From Stereum hirsutum FP-91666 SS1 (taxonomy: Eukaryota; Basidiomycota; Agaricomycetes; Russulales; Stereaceae): a stretch of DNA of 64,000 bases. Of the stretch, positions 1-10,883 are shown piece after piece (position 1 is the first letter of the stretch; each line of letters opens with the position of its first letter). A program made the translations under genes and the position numbers. The DNA lies in NCBI RefSeq assembly GCF_000264905.1, contig NW_006763142.1, positions 351,353 through 415,352 on the forward strand, read 5' to 3'. The notes beneath the pieces are model-generated. The model made no database searches, was not told the DNA's origin, and saw nothing but the letters and a program-made list of their open reading frames with translations.

Positions 1-118
1 TCATCGATTTCCTCCAGTCAAAATGCCGTGCTCTATGGTATCCCGGCATTCACTGAATCACCCTCTGCCCTTCGACAAGCCTTTGTCTCCTTTTGTGTGA
101 AAATGGCATCACACACCA

Positions 119-127
119 CTATAAAAT
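119..127 (+). promoter_or_regulatory. TATA box of first MYND-type locus
   Basis: The sequence ctataaaat lies about 125 nt before the ATG at 251. The intact paralogue downstream has a TATA box in a similar place, so this is probably the old core promoter of the now damaged gene. Confidence 0.5.
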
Positions 128-250
128 GCTGCTTCCTCTCCACTTATTCGCCAACGATTCAGATCTTTTCACCTGTCCATCGACATATCCCTTGCGTATA
201 ATTTAACCTCTGTAGCTGAACGCTAATTCTGTATCGACTTGTTTCCGATC

Positions 251-2472
251 ATGTCCAATGAGTCTCGCTTACAGCTAGCGGCTGGGACGATCTCCAGGAA
301 ATCCGCTCTCGAAGACACTGATCAACAGACTATCGCCAGAGTGCTCGACTTGTTCCATATCCCAGTAGGATCTAGGAGGAAGAATATATGGGAGACTCTA
401 GAAAGGTGAAGACTATTATTCTTCAACTGTTTTTACATTACAGCCTTTGCTCCTGCCACCCCCGGTGGCGCGAACGACTGACTGGAACCACTTGCGAATT
501 ACTTAGGATATATTGCCCGTGATGTAAATCCTTCGGCAGCTAACCAGCCGTCCCTTCCCTTTTCCTCCTGGCTCGTCGCGACTGTATATGAGGTTATTCG
601 GTGCTGGATTGGGGGAGGCACTCATTCAGAATGCGCTCGACAACGTGCCATTCGTCGATGATCGGCCTACTATAAGGGATGAAGTTAGTGCAGCTCATAT
701 GGAGAAGGTAAGCTGAGCACAAGGATATGGATCTGTAAAGGATGCAATGAATCTCGGATGGCCATATGCACCTTCAGATGGGCCCGCCCTTCCTTTCCAC
801 GCTATATATCAGACCCGACCGGCAACGGAAGACAATTTCACCATTACTCCCGAGGCCCGTCGAACTATATGGACGCATTGGGAAAGGAATGGAAACCCTT
901 GATGAAGATGGTGCGTTTGATACTAGCTTTTTTGGGTATGGAGATGACCCTTAATCAATTCTGCTCGTGTACTGGCCCGCTTGCCTTAGATTTCGGAAAC
1001 TCCGAGTGAAAAATCGATGAAACCGTCCGCATTGTCATTTCCCACACCATCTCCCTGATTTTAGACGTTGATCCCTTCTTCGACAGGTGATCATCTTTCT
1101 CCAGAAGCCATGTCGTATTCTTATTCCTCCGGAATGCCATCCTGACCGCACGCGTGCTCCTTAGGGTTATGTACGAATGCGAACACACCATACCCGTCGT
1201 CCTCCGCAACTTCCTTCTCTGGACAGACGGACAACAGGACCACCGCTCTGTCATCGTCATGTGCCTTGACGATGTATTCGTACCTTCACTTCCTTACGCT
1301 GAATATTGCAGAGGTCGTATGTCGCAGCCACTCCGACCTAGCATAATCACCCTCGTGCTCAAAGGCGCCAACGGTTCATTCGACGCCATCATGGAGAAGT
1401 TTGGCTGGCTGTTGTCTTGGACTTCTCCTCGGGACACATATTCCTGTGTCATTCTTCTTCAGAAGTTCGACATGCTCTTACGTCCCAACAGCCAAACATC
1501 GCCTCTTCACCAGGAATGCCGTCGGTCCTTCGTACGCTCTCAGAGTTTTTCTGAGGGTCTTTTGCGTGTTCTGCATCAAGGGGCGCAGGGGTGCGTGATT
1601 GCACCAGTCTTCTCGGAAGCGAATGCGGTCTGGGAGACTAGATCAGTCCTCAAGTTTTCACCATTCTCGGTGAGATCTAGTCGCATGCGCAGGTCAAGAT
1701 GAAACGAGAGCCAGGTCATATTTTGGGATTGGTGAATGCAGGTCTATTCAAGACTGTGGATGTGATTTTACCTGTGCACAATGCCCGTCGTACCCATTCG
1801 GAGGACGAGTCACGCCCTGCGAGTGAGCCAGTCATTTTTGTTTTCTCCTTCTGCGCGCTTCTAATGTAGTCGATAGCGTTTGTGTGCTTGACACTCCAAT
1901 GGACCCTGGAATCCGCCAAGGTCTTCCCTTCCGCTCTTGAAGCCGTCCGCCACCAACTTCTTCGACCGCGAACACTCCGATGCCTCCTCGAAACAGCCTT
2001 CGTCGAGAGCCGTTCATGCTCAAAAATGCCCTCAGCGCTATCAATCATTCAGCGATGACCCTGATAAGTTCTACGGAAGAATCCTCAGCGACAACATCAA
2101 GATGTTGCACAAGTTGGAGAAGTTGTGTCAGGTGGGTTATGAGGACGAATGTGAGAGACGCGGATGTGCGAAGAAGACGAAGGCGAGGTGCTCACAGTGC
2201 AAGACGATGGAGTGTTGTGGCGCAGATTGTCTGAAGTGGTCTGAAGCGGTGAGTTATCCTCTAGATACTTGCGTGATCCAGATACTGATCTAGGGTCGGT
2301 TTCGTTGCTTCTCTTGTAGCGATTGGCTTGAGCATAAGTTCATATTGGGTATGAGAGTAGTCAAGGAGATGAGATCGAGTACGATAGTGTGCCTGTACTG
2401 CCGTTGAAGTACTCTGAGGAAGAAGATCAGCGACTCGGGATCGACCTGATGAAGCGCGTTGTTCATGGATGA
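251..2472 (+). pseudogene. Decayed MYND zinc-finger protein, tandem paralogue 1
   Basis: It aligns along its whole length with the intact gene at 3095-5259. Shared blocks include DLFHIPV near 350, LVLKGANGSFDAI near 1360, the VNAGLF block near 1735 and a C-terminal MYND finger (CERRGC...CSQC...CCGADC, about 2150-2235, continuing after an intron at about 2248-2319 with DWLEHKF). Several lesions are visible by comparison. The reading frame changes near 870, just before DALGKEWKPLMKM. It changes again between about 1640 and 1700. A single-base loss near 2345 removes the last zinc-ligand Cys of the finger; only after this shift does the coding-like tail (YESSQGDEIEYDS...) become readable, ending at 2472. 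MYND fingers usually bind proline-rich partners, and the function of this fungal family is unknown. I call it a pseudogene. A less likely alternative is an active gene with extra introns at these places. Confidence 0.62.
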
Positions 2473-3094
2473 TGTACTTTTTAAAAGGCGATACATATGC
2501 CTAACTACTATTGTTTCATCACGTCTCCAAATAGACTTGTGTGCTCCTAAGTAATGATTCTTGTTCGATGCTACTTCCAGAGGCAGTCTGAGCGGAACAG
2601 TTCGCTTACCCGTTGGGCCATCCTCGAGATGTAATGTGGCGACTGAGTGGCGGGGGGTCAGTGATCGGCAAAAAGCGAGCGCTGCACTTTTTTCTGCATC
2701 TCGACCTTTGTTCGAATTCGGTCGTGTTCAAACGCGTTTCCCAATCCAGCACTCAAGACGGCCATGGGACTCGGGCTCCGCTGATTACTGTATCGGAAGC
2801 GGTACGATGACCCACATGCGAGGGCCTTGGCACCTTACGACACCATCTGTGCCGTCCGCTTCTTCCGCGGTTGCCACTCCTGGTGCTTCCTTCCATTGTT
2901 CACCATGCCGTGGCCACGACATTCTGACACGTCGCTTAGCTTTGACCCTCTATCTGGAACGTGACTCGACACCTAAGGCCGGATATATAAGGCGCTGACT
3001 CTGCCCCTCTTCCGTTTCTATACTTGATTCCCCCCTCATACTCTTTGGCCAACACCTAACCTGTTTCTCTCCTCCTTCACCAACAACAACATCC
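2473..3094. other. Spacer between the tandem MYND loci
   Basis: I see no gene here. The reading frames show no conserved motif, and the right end carries the promoter of the next gene, including a pyrimidine-rich leader at about 3000-3080. Confidence 0.5.
2984..2990 (+). promoter_or_regulatory. TATA box of intact MYND gene
   Basis: TATATAA lies about 105 nt before the ATG at 3095 and is followed by a CT-rich leader, a usual layout for a basidiomycete promoter. Confidence 0.6.
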
Positions 3095-5259
3095 ATGGCA
3101 TTTTGGGCCTGCTCACAGCTCCAGAACAGTGTTGATCACTGGAGACGTATCCTTACGGACCAGCCCGCTCGAATGCTCGACTTGTTTCGCATACCAGTTC
3201 GGTCCAAGGAGGTCAATCAGTGGGGAGATTCCAGAAAGGTGTGTGCTGTCGCTCATCGCCCGTCATCGAGTTCATGACATATTTGGTTATGTGGAAACAG
3301 GATATCATCCCGGCCGTACAGGCGCTTCACAACGAGGCTAATCAAGATGGAGCGTGTCAGACTTTCAAACCGGCCTTGAGCCTCGGACTCGCTGAACTGC
3401 TCTGTCAATATGCCTCGCAGAACCCCCCGTACTTCGATGATCGCCCAAGTCTGTTTCACGAACTTGATCCGACTATTGTTGGCCAAGCAGTAAGCATTCA
3501 GCAGAGGCTAGCCATCAGTGTTTATCCGAAGGTTGTGACTAACGTTTGGCTGGGATAGCTATGCCCACCTTATCGCGATATCCTACGTATTCTCTGTCAC
3601 GTTCTGGTTGGGGACAATACTTTCGATCGGGTTGGAGGAAGTACGCTACTCTGTGATCAGGAATGGCAGCATCTCATCTTGGACGCAATAAAAGGACACT
3701 GGAGATCGTTGATGCAGCTGGTGTGTATCCTGTTCGTTTAAGATAGATCGTTACTTATCGGTCTTGCGATGCGTCTTAAATTTTAGTACTGGCAAGCCCC
3801 TGTTGGTCAAATAACCGAAGTCGAGCGGAGGATTCTGTCCTGGCTGGTTAACGAGATTTTAAGAACGGATATCTCATTTCAGAAGTGAGTGCACTCCTAG
3901 CATCATGCCTGTTTCTCAGACTGAAGATCATATATGTCGTTTAGGACGATGATCACCTGCGAATACACCCTTCCCCTCCTCACTCGCAACGTTCTCGATT
4001 GCACCATGTCTGACTTCGTCTCTGTCATCGACATGTCTTTCGACCCGCTTCTGGAACTGACTTGGGAGACTTCGCCGACTGATTCACGCGTAAATTCGAC
4101 CCTAGGCCCGCTGCCTGCGGATGTTCTCGACCTTATGCTGAAAGGCTCAAATGGATCGTTCGGGTCCATAGTCTCCAAATTTAGCTGGCTCCTATCTTGG
4201 GCCGACAAACATGCGGCTTTTACTTGTCTCTCCGCTGTGCACAACATTGCGTCTATGCTCCAATCTGACTCCTCTGGACCTGGGGCATCGCTCCGCAGAG
4301 AATGCTGTCGCAAGTTTCTCCGGTCGGAAGACTTTTGGAGGGGAATGTTTCGCATATTGCAGATGGGATGCGCAGACCTAGACGACATTCAAACCTTACA
4401 TATCGGACTCTCTGGGCCTACCCTAAGCACGGGCGATCGTATGTGCAATGCTGTCTATGACCTGAGCCGCATCTTTTGGAATGAGGACGAGGTTTTAGCT
4501 ACGCAGGATGTGACTGCGGTGTCGATTCTGATGAAAGCGGGTCTTTTTGAGGCAATGGAAGAGGCGCTCGCTGCCTACGGCTCTCGTCGCCTTCGTCCCC
4601 TCAACGAAACACGACCCGAAAGTGAGTTATGCCTTTTCGCCATATCTCTCATTGCTCATCACGATCTAATTATGCTCTTCCTGTTTCCATTTTTTTACTG
4701 GACAGTTTTCCTCAACATGATGTTGGGAATCGTGTGGAGATTTGCAAGGTCTGATCCTACTATCGTGTTGCCCGTCCTTCGCCCGCTCCTACCGAGATCG
4801 CGCATATCCTATCTACTTTTGGAGACCATATTCCTCCGGGAGAGTCCCCTTCCTCACTACCCCGAGTTCAAGGCCAAGATGCCTCATCTTCAAATGTTGT
4901 ACCGAGTTGGTGTTAGGACGGCTCTCAATTTCTACAATCAGCTGGAGGACTTATGTCGCAATGGTGAATGCGGGAAGCGTGGGTGCTCGAAAAAAGGAGG
5001 ACCAAAATGTTCTCGTTGTCGAGAGACGTCTTATTGCAGCGCGGACTGTCAGAAACTGTGAGTGTTCTTCTTGACTCAATCATAGCCCTTGACTGAGACT
5101 CCCTTCTGAACGTTGTCTTGTAGCGATTGGCCTGAGCACAAGCTGATATGCGGTTACAAGAACGAAGACCCAACTCCTATGGGAGGTATCAAGGGTGGGA
5201 TTGTCCTGCCATTCAGCCTGAGGAAGAAGGTTGAGAATTCGAATGGTAGAGCGGCGTAG
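3095..5259 (+). CDS. MYND-type zinc-finger protein, intact paralogue 2
   Basis: This is a multi-exon gene of roughly 590 residues. The exon chain I read is 3095-3238; about 3301-3489 (DIIPAVQALHN...); about 3559-3720; about 3787-3883 (YWQAPVGQ...); about 3945-4620; about 4707-5058; and 5124-5259, ending with NSNGRAA and stop TAG. The C-terminal MYND finger is complete: EC, GC, KCSRC, YC, DC, then DWPEHKLIC across the last intron, giving the Cys6-His-Cys ligand set. The N-terminal 500 residues are helical-looking and have no domain I recognise. Proteins with this layout are heavily multiplied in Agaricomycetes; MYND fingers mediate protein contacts, but no enzyme function is visible. The damaged sister copy directly upstream in the same direction points to tandem duplication. 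Confidence 0.8.
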
Positions 5260-5630
5260 AGGATGCGCCCAGTAAGCGCTTGACCCGCCAGAAGATATCC
5301 GATGTATCTTTTTGTATTCCACTTGTATTTTCGTCCTGATCCTCTGCACGTGGATCCTATGTTTGACACCCTTGTTATGAATCGAATTACTTATAGTCCC
5401 GGATTTCGTACATGTATTGACAACTACACTTCGAAAAAGGGACAGCGGCACCGATGATTCTTACAACCTAACAAAATAGAAAGGAAGAAACAGGGCTTCA
5501 TTTGACCACGCTTGTTGAGAGCCCGTTACCGTAGCCTTGCATGAGCTAGTGCTTTGAAACAGTGAATACCCTTCCACAACAGCACAACGTTTGTGAGAAT
5601 TACTTTACACCAAGCAGAGAAAAGCTGTAC
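5260..5630. other. Intergenic, 3' flanks of two facing loci
   Basis: This lies between the MYND gene (plus) and the secreted-protein pseudogene (minus). I see no coding pattern or RNA gene. Confidence 0.5.
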
Positions 5631-6414
5631 TCACTCAACGGCCCAGTCATCCCCAGAGAGCCCGGGCGAGACACATGCTCCGGCAGTGGTACCGTCGAAG
5701 AAGCAGTCATCCCCAGTGACGATACCGTTGAAGCCCTGGTGTAATCCGGTATTGTTGTTACAATGACCCCATGGCCAGGTTAACATCAAACATGAAGGAC
5801 AGGCGTAATAAGTTCAAGAAACAAACATCACAGTCGATAGCGTCAAAGTTGAGGAACGCGAATGCACAGGTGCCAATCGAAAATTATGTGGCAGTTTGTG
5901 GAGGAGAGAGAAACTCTTCGGCTATACCGTGCATTGAGAAAACCAAGTAGAAGGAGGGTTAGACACTTGTGGAGCATTCTTTCGGAAGGAGTATGCACTC
6001 ACGAAAAAGATCCTCGAGCGCATCCGCGAGCGACTGACAATCATCAATCGACGGCAGCACCCCCGAGTTGAAGCACTCAAGTGTACCTGAAGACACATCC
6101 GGGTCGGTTTGTTGTTGGTCGACCAGAAATGTGAAGTAGAAACCGTGTACATCCTCCGTTAGTACACTGCGCGACCTGCCTTTGCTCCCTGTCCCTTCTG
6201 GCCCCCTCAACTTGGGTGGTACCAGTATTGTTGGAGATACCAAAAGATCAGGACAGCTCGTAGTTTTGACGCTGATCGCGAGCCCGTTTTTGCTGATAGT
6301 GGTGCTATTGATGACTTCCCCGCCAGTGCCGCATGCTTCGCGAGGACTAGGAGGTGCTGATGATGTGTGATGCGGTGTCAGCATGAACAAAGAAGGGAAG
6401 CGGGCCAGAGACAT
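5631..6414 (-). pseudogene. Dead copy of Cys-rich secreted protein
   Basis: The exons match the intact gene at 21973-22888 block by block: REACGTGGEVINSTT, DDCQSLADALEDLF, CAFAFLNFDAID and GFNGIVTGDDCF...DDWAVE followed by stop (5631-5633). Three lesions are visible. The codon matching Glu in the third block is TAA (plus-strand tta at 5884-5886). The donor site after the CFLN block is ATTACG where the intact copy has GTGCGT (near 5808). No exon encoding a signal peptide can be found upstream of about 6414. Cysteine positions are otherwise largely kept, so the loss looks recent. The true 5' limit is uncertain. Confidence 0.7.
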
Positions 6415-8327
6415 CAGGACTTACATCCAGATCAGGGTGATGGCTCAAAGGTGCAAAGTTGGGATCAACTGCAAACGAATGAGGACGAAGTTACACATCC
6501 AGATGGGATCATTAACACGGTGTCCCTGAACTTGTACGTCCCTGAGGATCATGGGAAAGTGGGGCAGGATCCGTCGCTGCATCTAGCTGCGTCTGGACTG
6601 TGATGCAGATGGTGGGACTGTGTTCTGTCGACGCAGCCATGGGCGTTCAAATGCTTCTTTAAACTTCAGGAACTACACCATGGCAAGCGGTCAGTCATAG
6701 TACAAAATCAACACATGATCATGTACTCAGCTAACTGTGTTTCTTCGAACCGACGATATCGGAGTGTAAGACACTGGGAAGAACATACATCGCGAGGGGT
6801 CGAGGTTCGATGCCCATATTCGCTAGTGTTTGTGTTTATTTCTCAATAATGCAAAGAACACTAGGCATACCTAGATCCATTCGCCCAAGAAGTAGAAGGC
6901 ATCGGGCCTACTGCGGGTGTGTTCTTTCAATCAATCAACACCTGGACATTTAAGATCCCCGACCGTTCGAGGTACAAACATCGAGTGTTATTAGAGCAGA
7001 GACCGTTGAGACGGTGTCAGGGAAAGGTCATGACGATAGCACTGTCTTTACAGCCGTTTCAATAAACCTTGTCAGAGGCGACTTTTTCTCCGAGCAGGCG
7101 AGATGAGAGGGACCCCGAGTGATGCTCATATAAGGAAATTGCCGGAGCGTAGGGCCACCGCCACTGTCATCCTCAGCAGGCTGGTTCGCACTGATTGAAC
7201 AACAGACAGGTGGGAAGATGAGGCGGTATGGTGTCTGCACTCTGAAAATAAGTACAGAAAATTGCTGTACATATTTTTCATGTGAATAGAAAGCCTGTGG
7301 AGTCCATGAATTGCGACAACAGTGTCCGAGAAGTTGGGTCATACAACTACAACAGCTCACTGATGTCAAACATGGGTCGGAAATTGTAGTTGAGCATACA
7401 TGAAAATATACAAATGCATATTTGAAGCGGAGAGACCTTATGCGGTAGATGCACAGGCAGATTCTCTCTATCCAGATATTTGAGGTCTCCGCCACAGGCC
7501 TCGCCACATAGGGTCAGAGAGGAATACACCGCGCCGGAGTGAAACGGACCGCGACTGGTGCTCGGGGGATGCGCCCAGAAACGGCGCGAAGAGAAAGTCG
7601 CCTCCGACAAGGTTTATTGAAACGGCTGTAAAATATTACAGTTATGTGCGCTCAAGTGCCTTCGAATGCACTTAGCTCGAAACCATACTCGATTATGTGG
7701 TGGGAAAGAAAGCAGCGATTGAACTGGACGACAGACAGTCCATGAGAGTCGGAGCGTAGCGAACCAGTCCCGAGATAACCCAAGGCGTGCAACAGATTTC
7801 CAATCCCGAAGAGTACGACCATGATATATACTTGACACGAAGTTCGCTGTACAAGGCAGACGGTAGAGCCACAAGTACATCGCATTCGCCGTGAGCTCTT
7901 TGCGGGCAGGCAAGGCGACGTGGTAGAAAACTATTCTAAGGACGGACCTCAGCAGCTTTAGGGAAGTATAGCGAGGGGTGTACAGCCCAAAGGCTTAGGC
8001 TGTAAGCGTGCCGCAGATCTCGAGATCGGAGGAAAATAGGCAAGCTGCGACGCTGAATCACGATAAAAGACTCGGGAAGAGTGTCATGACAATGTGGGAA
8101 TGATGCCACCACCTGGGAGGCATGGGCGACCGATGTTAGCCCTAATTCGCGTCGCTTTAGGTGAAGCAGCGTGAAGCTCAGTATCAGTGGTGAGCTCGAT
8201 GTTTTTGTCCCAGGCCAGTCCACAATGAATCAGGAAAAGGTTCGTATCGTTACAGTGGACCCTTCACAATTTATACACTGGTATGATGATGCAACGTACT
8301 AGTAGTACTCCCGCTTTAAAATGTCTC
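6415..8327. other. Long gene-poor stretch
   Basis: About 1.9 kb in which I recognise no protein family, RNA gene or repeat. Minus-strand open frames at 7028-7507 and 7614-7913 are Cys/Ser-rich and contain no motif, so I read them as chance. Decayed exons cannot be ruled out. Confidence 0.4.
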
Positions 8328-10261
8328 TCATGCGTCCGACCATATCTCCTTCGCCGTTTGCACCAGCAGTGACAGCTTCTTGACCACGTCAGCTTCGGTG
8401 ACCGGATTTCCGTCGGCGTGAGACGCGAAGCCGCACTGTGGTGAGATGCAAATTCTGGACATAGCAGGTTGTGACCGTCGCGTTACCGTCAATATTCTTG
8501 AACAGACGGATATGGAAGGCATCGGAACTCACTGATTGAGAGCCTCCTCTTGGGAGCGTGGTTCAACACCATTTGCGATTACAGTTGCAGCAGCGTGAAC
8601 GCGGGCCTTGAGCTCCTCCTTGTCTTCGAGCTAAAGGAAGATTGCCTGTCGTTAGCCACAGATTTGAAACTATGCGGGACAGTATACGCGGGAACGTACC
8701 TTGGGAAATTTGGACGTGACGAGACCAAGGACCACGACTTTTTCTTTCGGAAGGTACTTGAGTGGCTCGAATGTGCCTGCTCGATCGGTGTCGTATTCAA
8801 GCTACATCGGCAGCGCAGTGGTTAAATAGACAATATCAGTCAGGATGAAATATAAAGACGCACATAATAGCAGTCGACAGGAATCTCGGTGAATAGCCTA
8901 ACAGCAATCCTATCGTACCCGCCCTCGCTGAAATGTCTGCCATCCTAAGGAGTCAACCAGATTCGCGTGTTAGCACCGACCTCACGTCACAACTAGTCAC
9001 CCGAAAGAGAACACCTCACCCTGAAATTTCCTCTGCAAAGATGCAGACCGACGTTCATGTCTGCTGGTCTGCCATGGAGACACGCCTGATATGCCTTGAT
9101 GTACGTGCTAAGCAGTTTCTCATGGTCGATGCCGACCTCATCCATGCCAGTGATCATAGATTCAGCGCAGAAGTAAGCAAGGAGAGGGTCGTCGAATTGA
9201 ATATTGCCTGGTGTATTGCAAAGGAGAGATACGTAAGTTGTTGACAGCGTTCGAGTTCGAAAATATACGTACGGCATCCAAGTGAGTATAACTCTTTGAT
9301 CTCTTCTTGGTAGGCCACAGCGATATCCGCGAAGTACCCATCTACACACAACATGATAAGCAGAGGGGTCATACGGAATATCGTCAGAGCCACATTATGC
9401 TCACCATCATTCGCGTAAACATCTTTCGGATAGGCATGTTCTCCGTGTCGGAGGTGGAACCACTCAGGGGCACACATGGTGAGCTTGATATTCTTGTGTT
9501 CCTAGAGTATTTATGCACAACGTTGAGCAACGGAACCAGAGATTTTAATTCAGAGTTGTACAGACCTCAGGCGGAGTGATCTTCTTCAGGTATTCGAACT
9601 GGGATTTATAAAATGGTTTTGTACGGCGTAGCTTGCCCTATGATGATGATTGTTATGGTTGAATGATCGAGAGATAGAATGAGAGAATAGTCATGCACCT
9701 CACACAAATACGACGCAGCGTTCTTGAATGAGTGTTGCTTGAAGGCAAAGGTATCGGGTACATAATCCTGGATCTCAGAAGTCAGAGAGAAGAAAAAAAC
9801 ATGCTTGGCCGAAATGCACATACCATGAACCATTCAAGTGGAACTGAATTCGTGAAAAATGCGTTGTAACCGGACCGATAGTACGGGGCACTGAAGTAAA
9901 TGTAACGAACCATCAGAAACGTATCTCATTCCCTCCAAGTTGTCGAAGACTCCGTCGTAGAACATATGCTACACGAGCCATGCGAGATACAAGCTCTGGT
10001 AAGTCGAACTGAAGAGATCCTCGTAAGTGTAATCTAAAATGTGGAACTTACCCTTCGAAATTCGCCATCCGTGACAGACTTGATCCCGACCTCGTTTTGC
10101 ATACGAACAATGGCGTCGATAGATTTGTCTTCCTCAGCTACCAACTCCTCAAGTGATATCTTCTTCTCGTCATACTCGCGCCGTTTCTGCAGTAACGACG
10201 CGGGACGCTTCAAAGAACCGATGTGGTCCGCGCGGAAGGGTGGGTTCAAATGAAGAGTCAT
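8328..10261 (-). CDS. MetE-like cobalamin-independent methionine synthase family protein
   Basis: The start at 10261 gives MTLHLNPPFRADHIGSLKRP, the usual opening of the UROD/MetE-like family, followed by VTDGEFRR. Later exons read APEWFHLRHGEHAYPKDVY (about 9430-9477), DIAVAYQEEIKELYSLGC (about 9275-9340), FDDPLLAYFCAESMITGM and NVGLHLCRGNFR (about 9030-9215), and the end ISPQCGFAS...AKEIWSDA with stop at 8328. His and Cys of HLCRGN and Cys of PQCGF match the zinc ligands that activate the thiol in cobalamin-independent methionine synthases. The protein corresponds to the C-terminal catalytic barrel only, so the folate substrate of full MetE is not guaranteed; the true methyl donor or acceptor is unknown. 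At least eight introns are present. Probably cytosolic. Confidence 0.8.
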
Positions 10262-10883
10262 GATGCAGCCGAGGATACTGATGGGTTGAACAGTCGGAGG
10301 AGGAATGACGGTGCGAGACTTGAGAAGTGTAGGGCCGATGCTCTGCCAGAGACGTCGACATTCAATATATAGCAGGGGCAAGAGCGCGTGAAGAGAATGA
10401 GTGCGACGGCCGTGAGCTTTTGTGAGCTTTTATACACAATCCTCACTAATCCATATCCAACCGAGAGAATGACAGAAGCGATCGATGCGAGTTGGCGACG
10501 GCAAAAGCACGAAGTTCACAGGAGCATGTCAAAAAGCTTCTGTTCCATCGCCTTTCCGCGCATGATCCGTTAGTCCGCTGGAAGGAGATTGAAATAACTT
10601 GGAGAGACCGATAACCCATGATACGCATATGTGGCCGTGTGATGGGCTAGACGGGTCCGATGAGTGCGATTTGACTTGTGCTGGTGGGAATGACGATGCA
10701 TTGTACGAATGACGATATAGTCATGCACACCCAAAACAATATGTAATAGGGGTGAACATCTGGCAGTTGATTCACCGATAAATAATATGTTTCTTAGACG
10801 TCCTGGAATAACAACGGAGACAATAATATGGAGCATACGTATATGTCCAGTCCGATTCGTTTTCCAGCCCAAGTGATGTCGTC
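10262..10883. other. Intergenic between MetE-like and kelch genes
   Basis: This holds the promoter side of the MetE-like gene and the 3' flank of the kelch gene. No other gene is recognisable. Confidence 0.45.

Noticed and set aside
6790..6820. B-box-like ggttcgatgccc, possible tRNA
   Set aside because: No box A at the right distance and no T-stem pairing.
7028..7913. Open minus-strand frames of 99-159 codons
   Set aside because: No motif, no plausible splice pattern, odd composition. Treated as chance.
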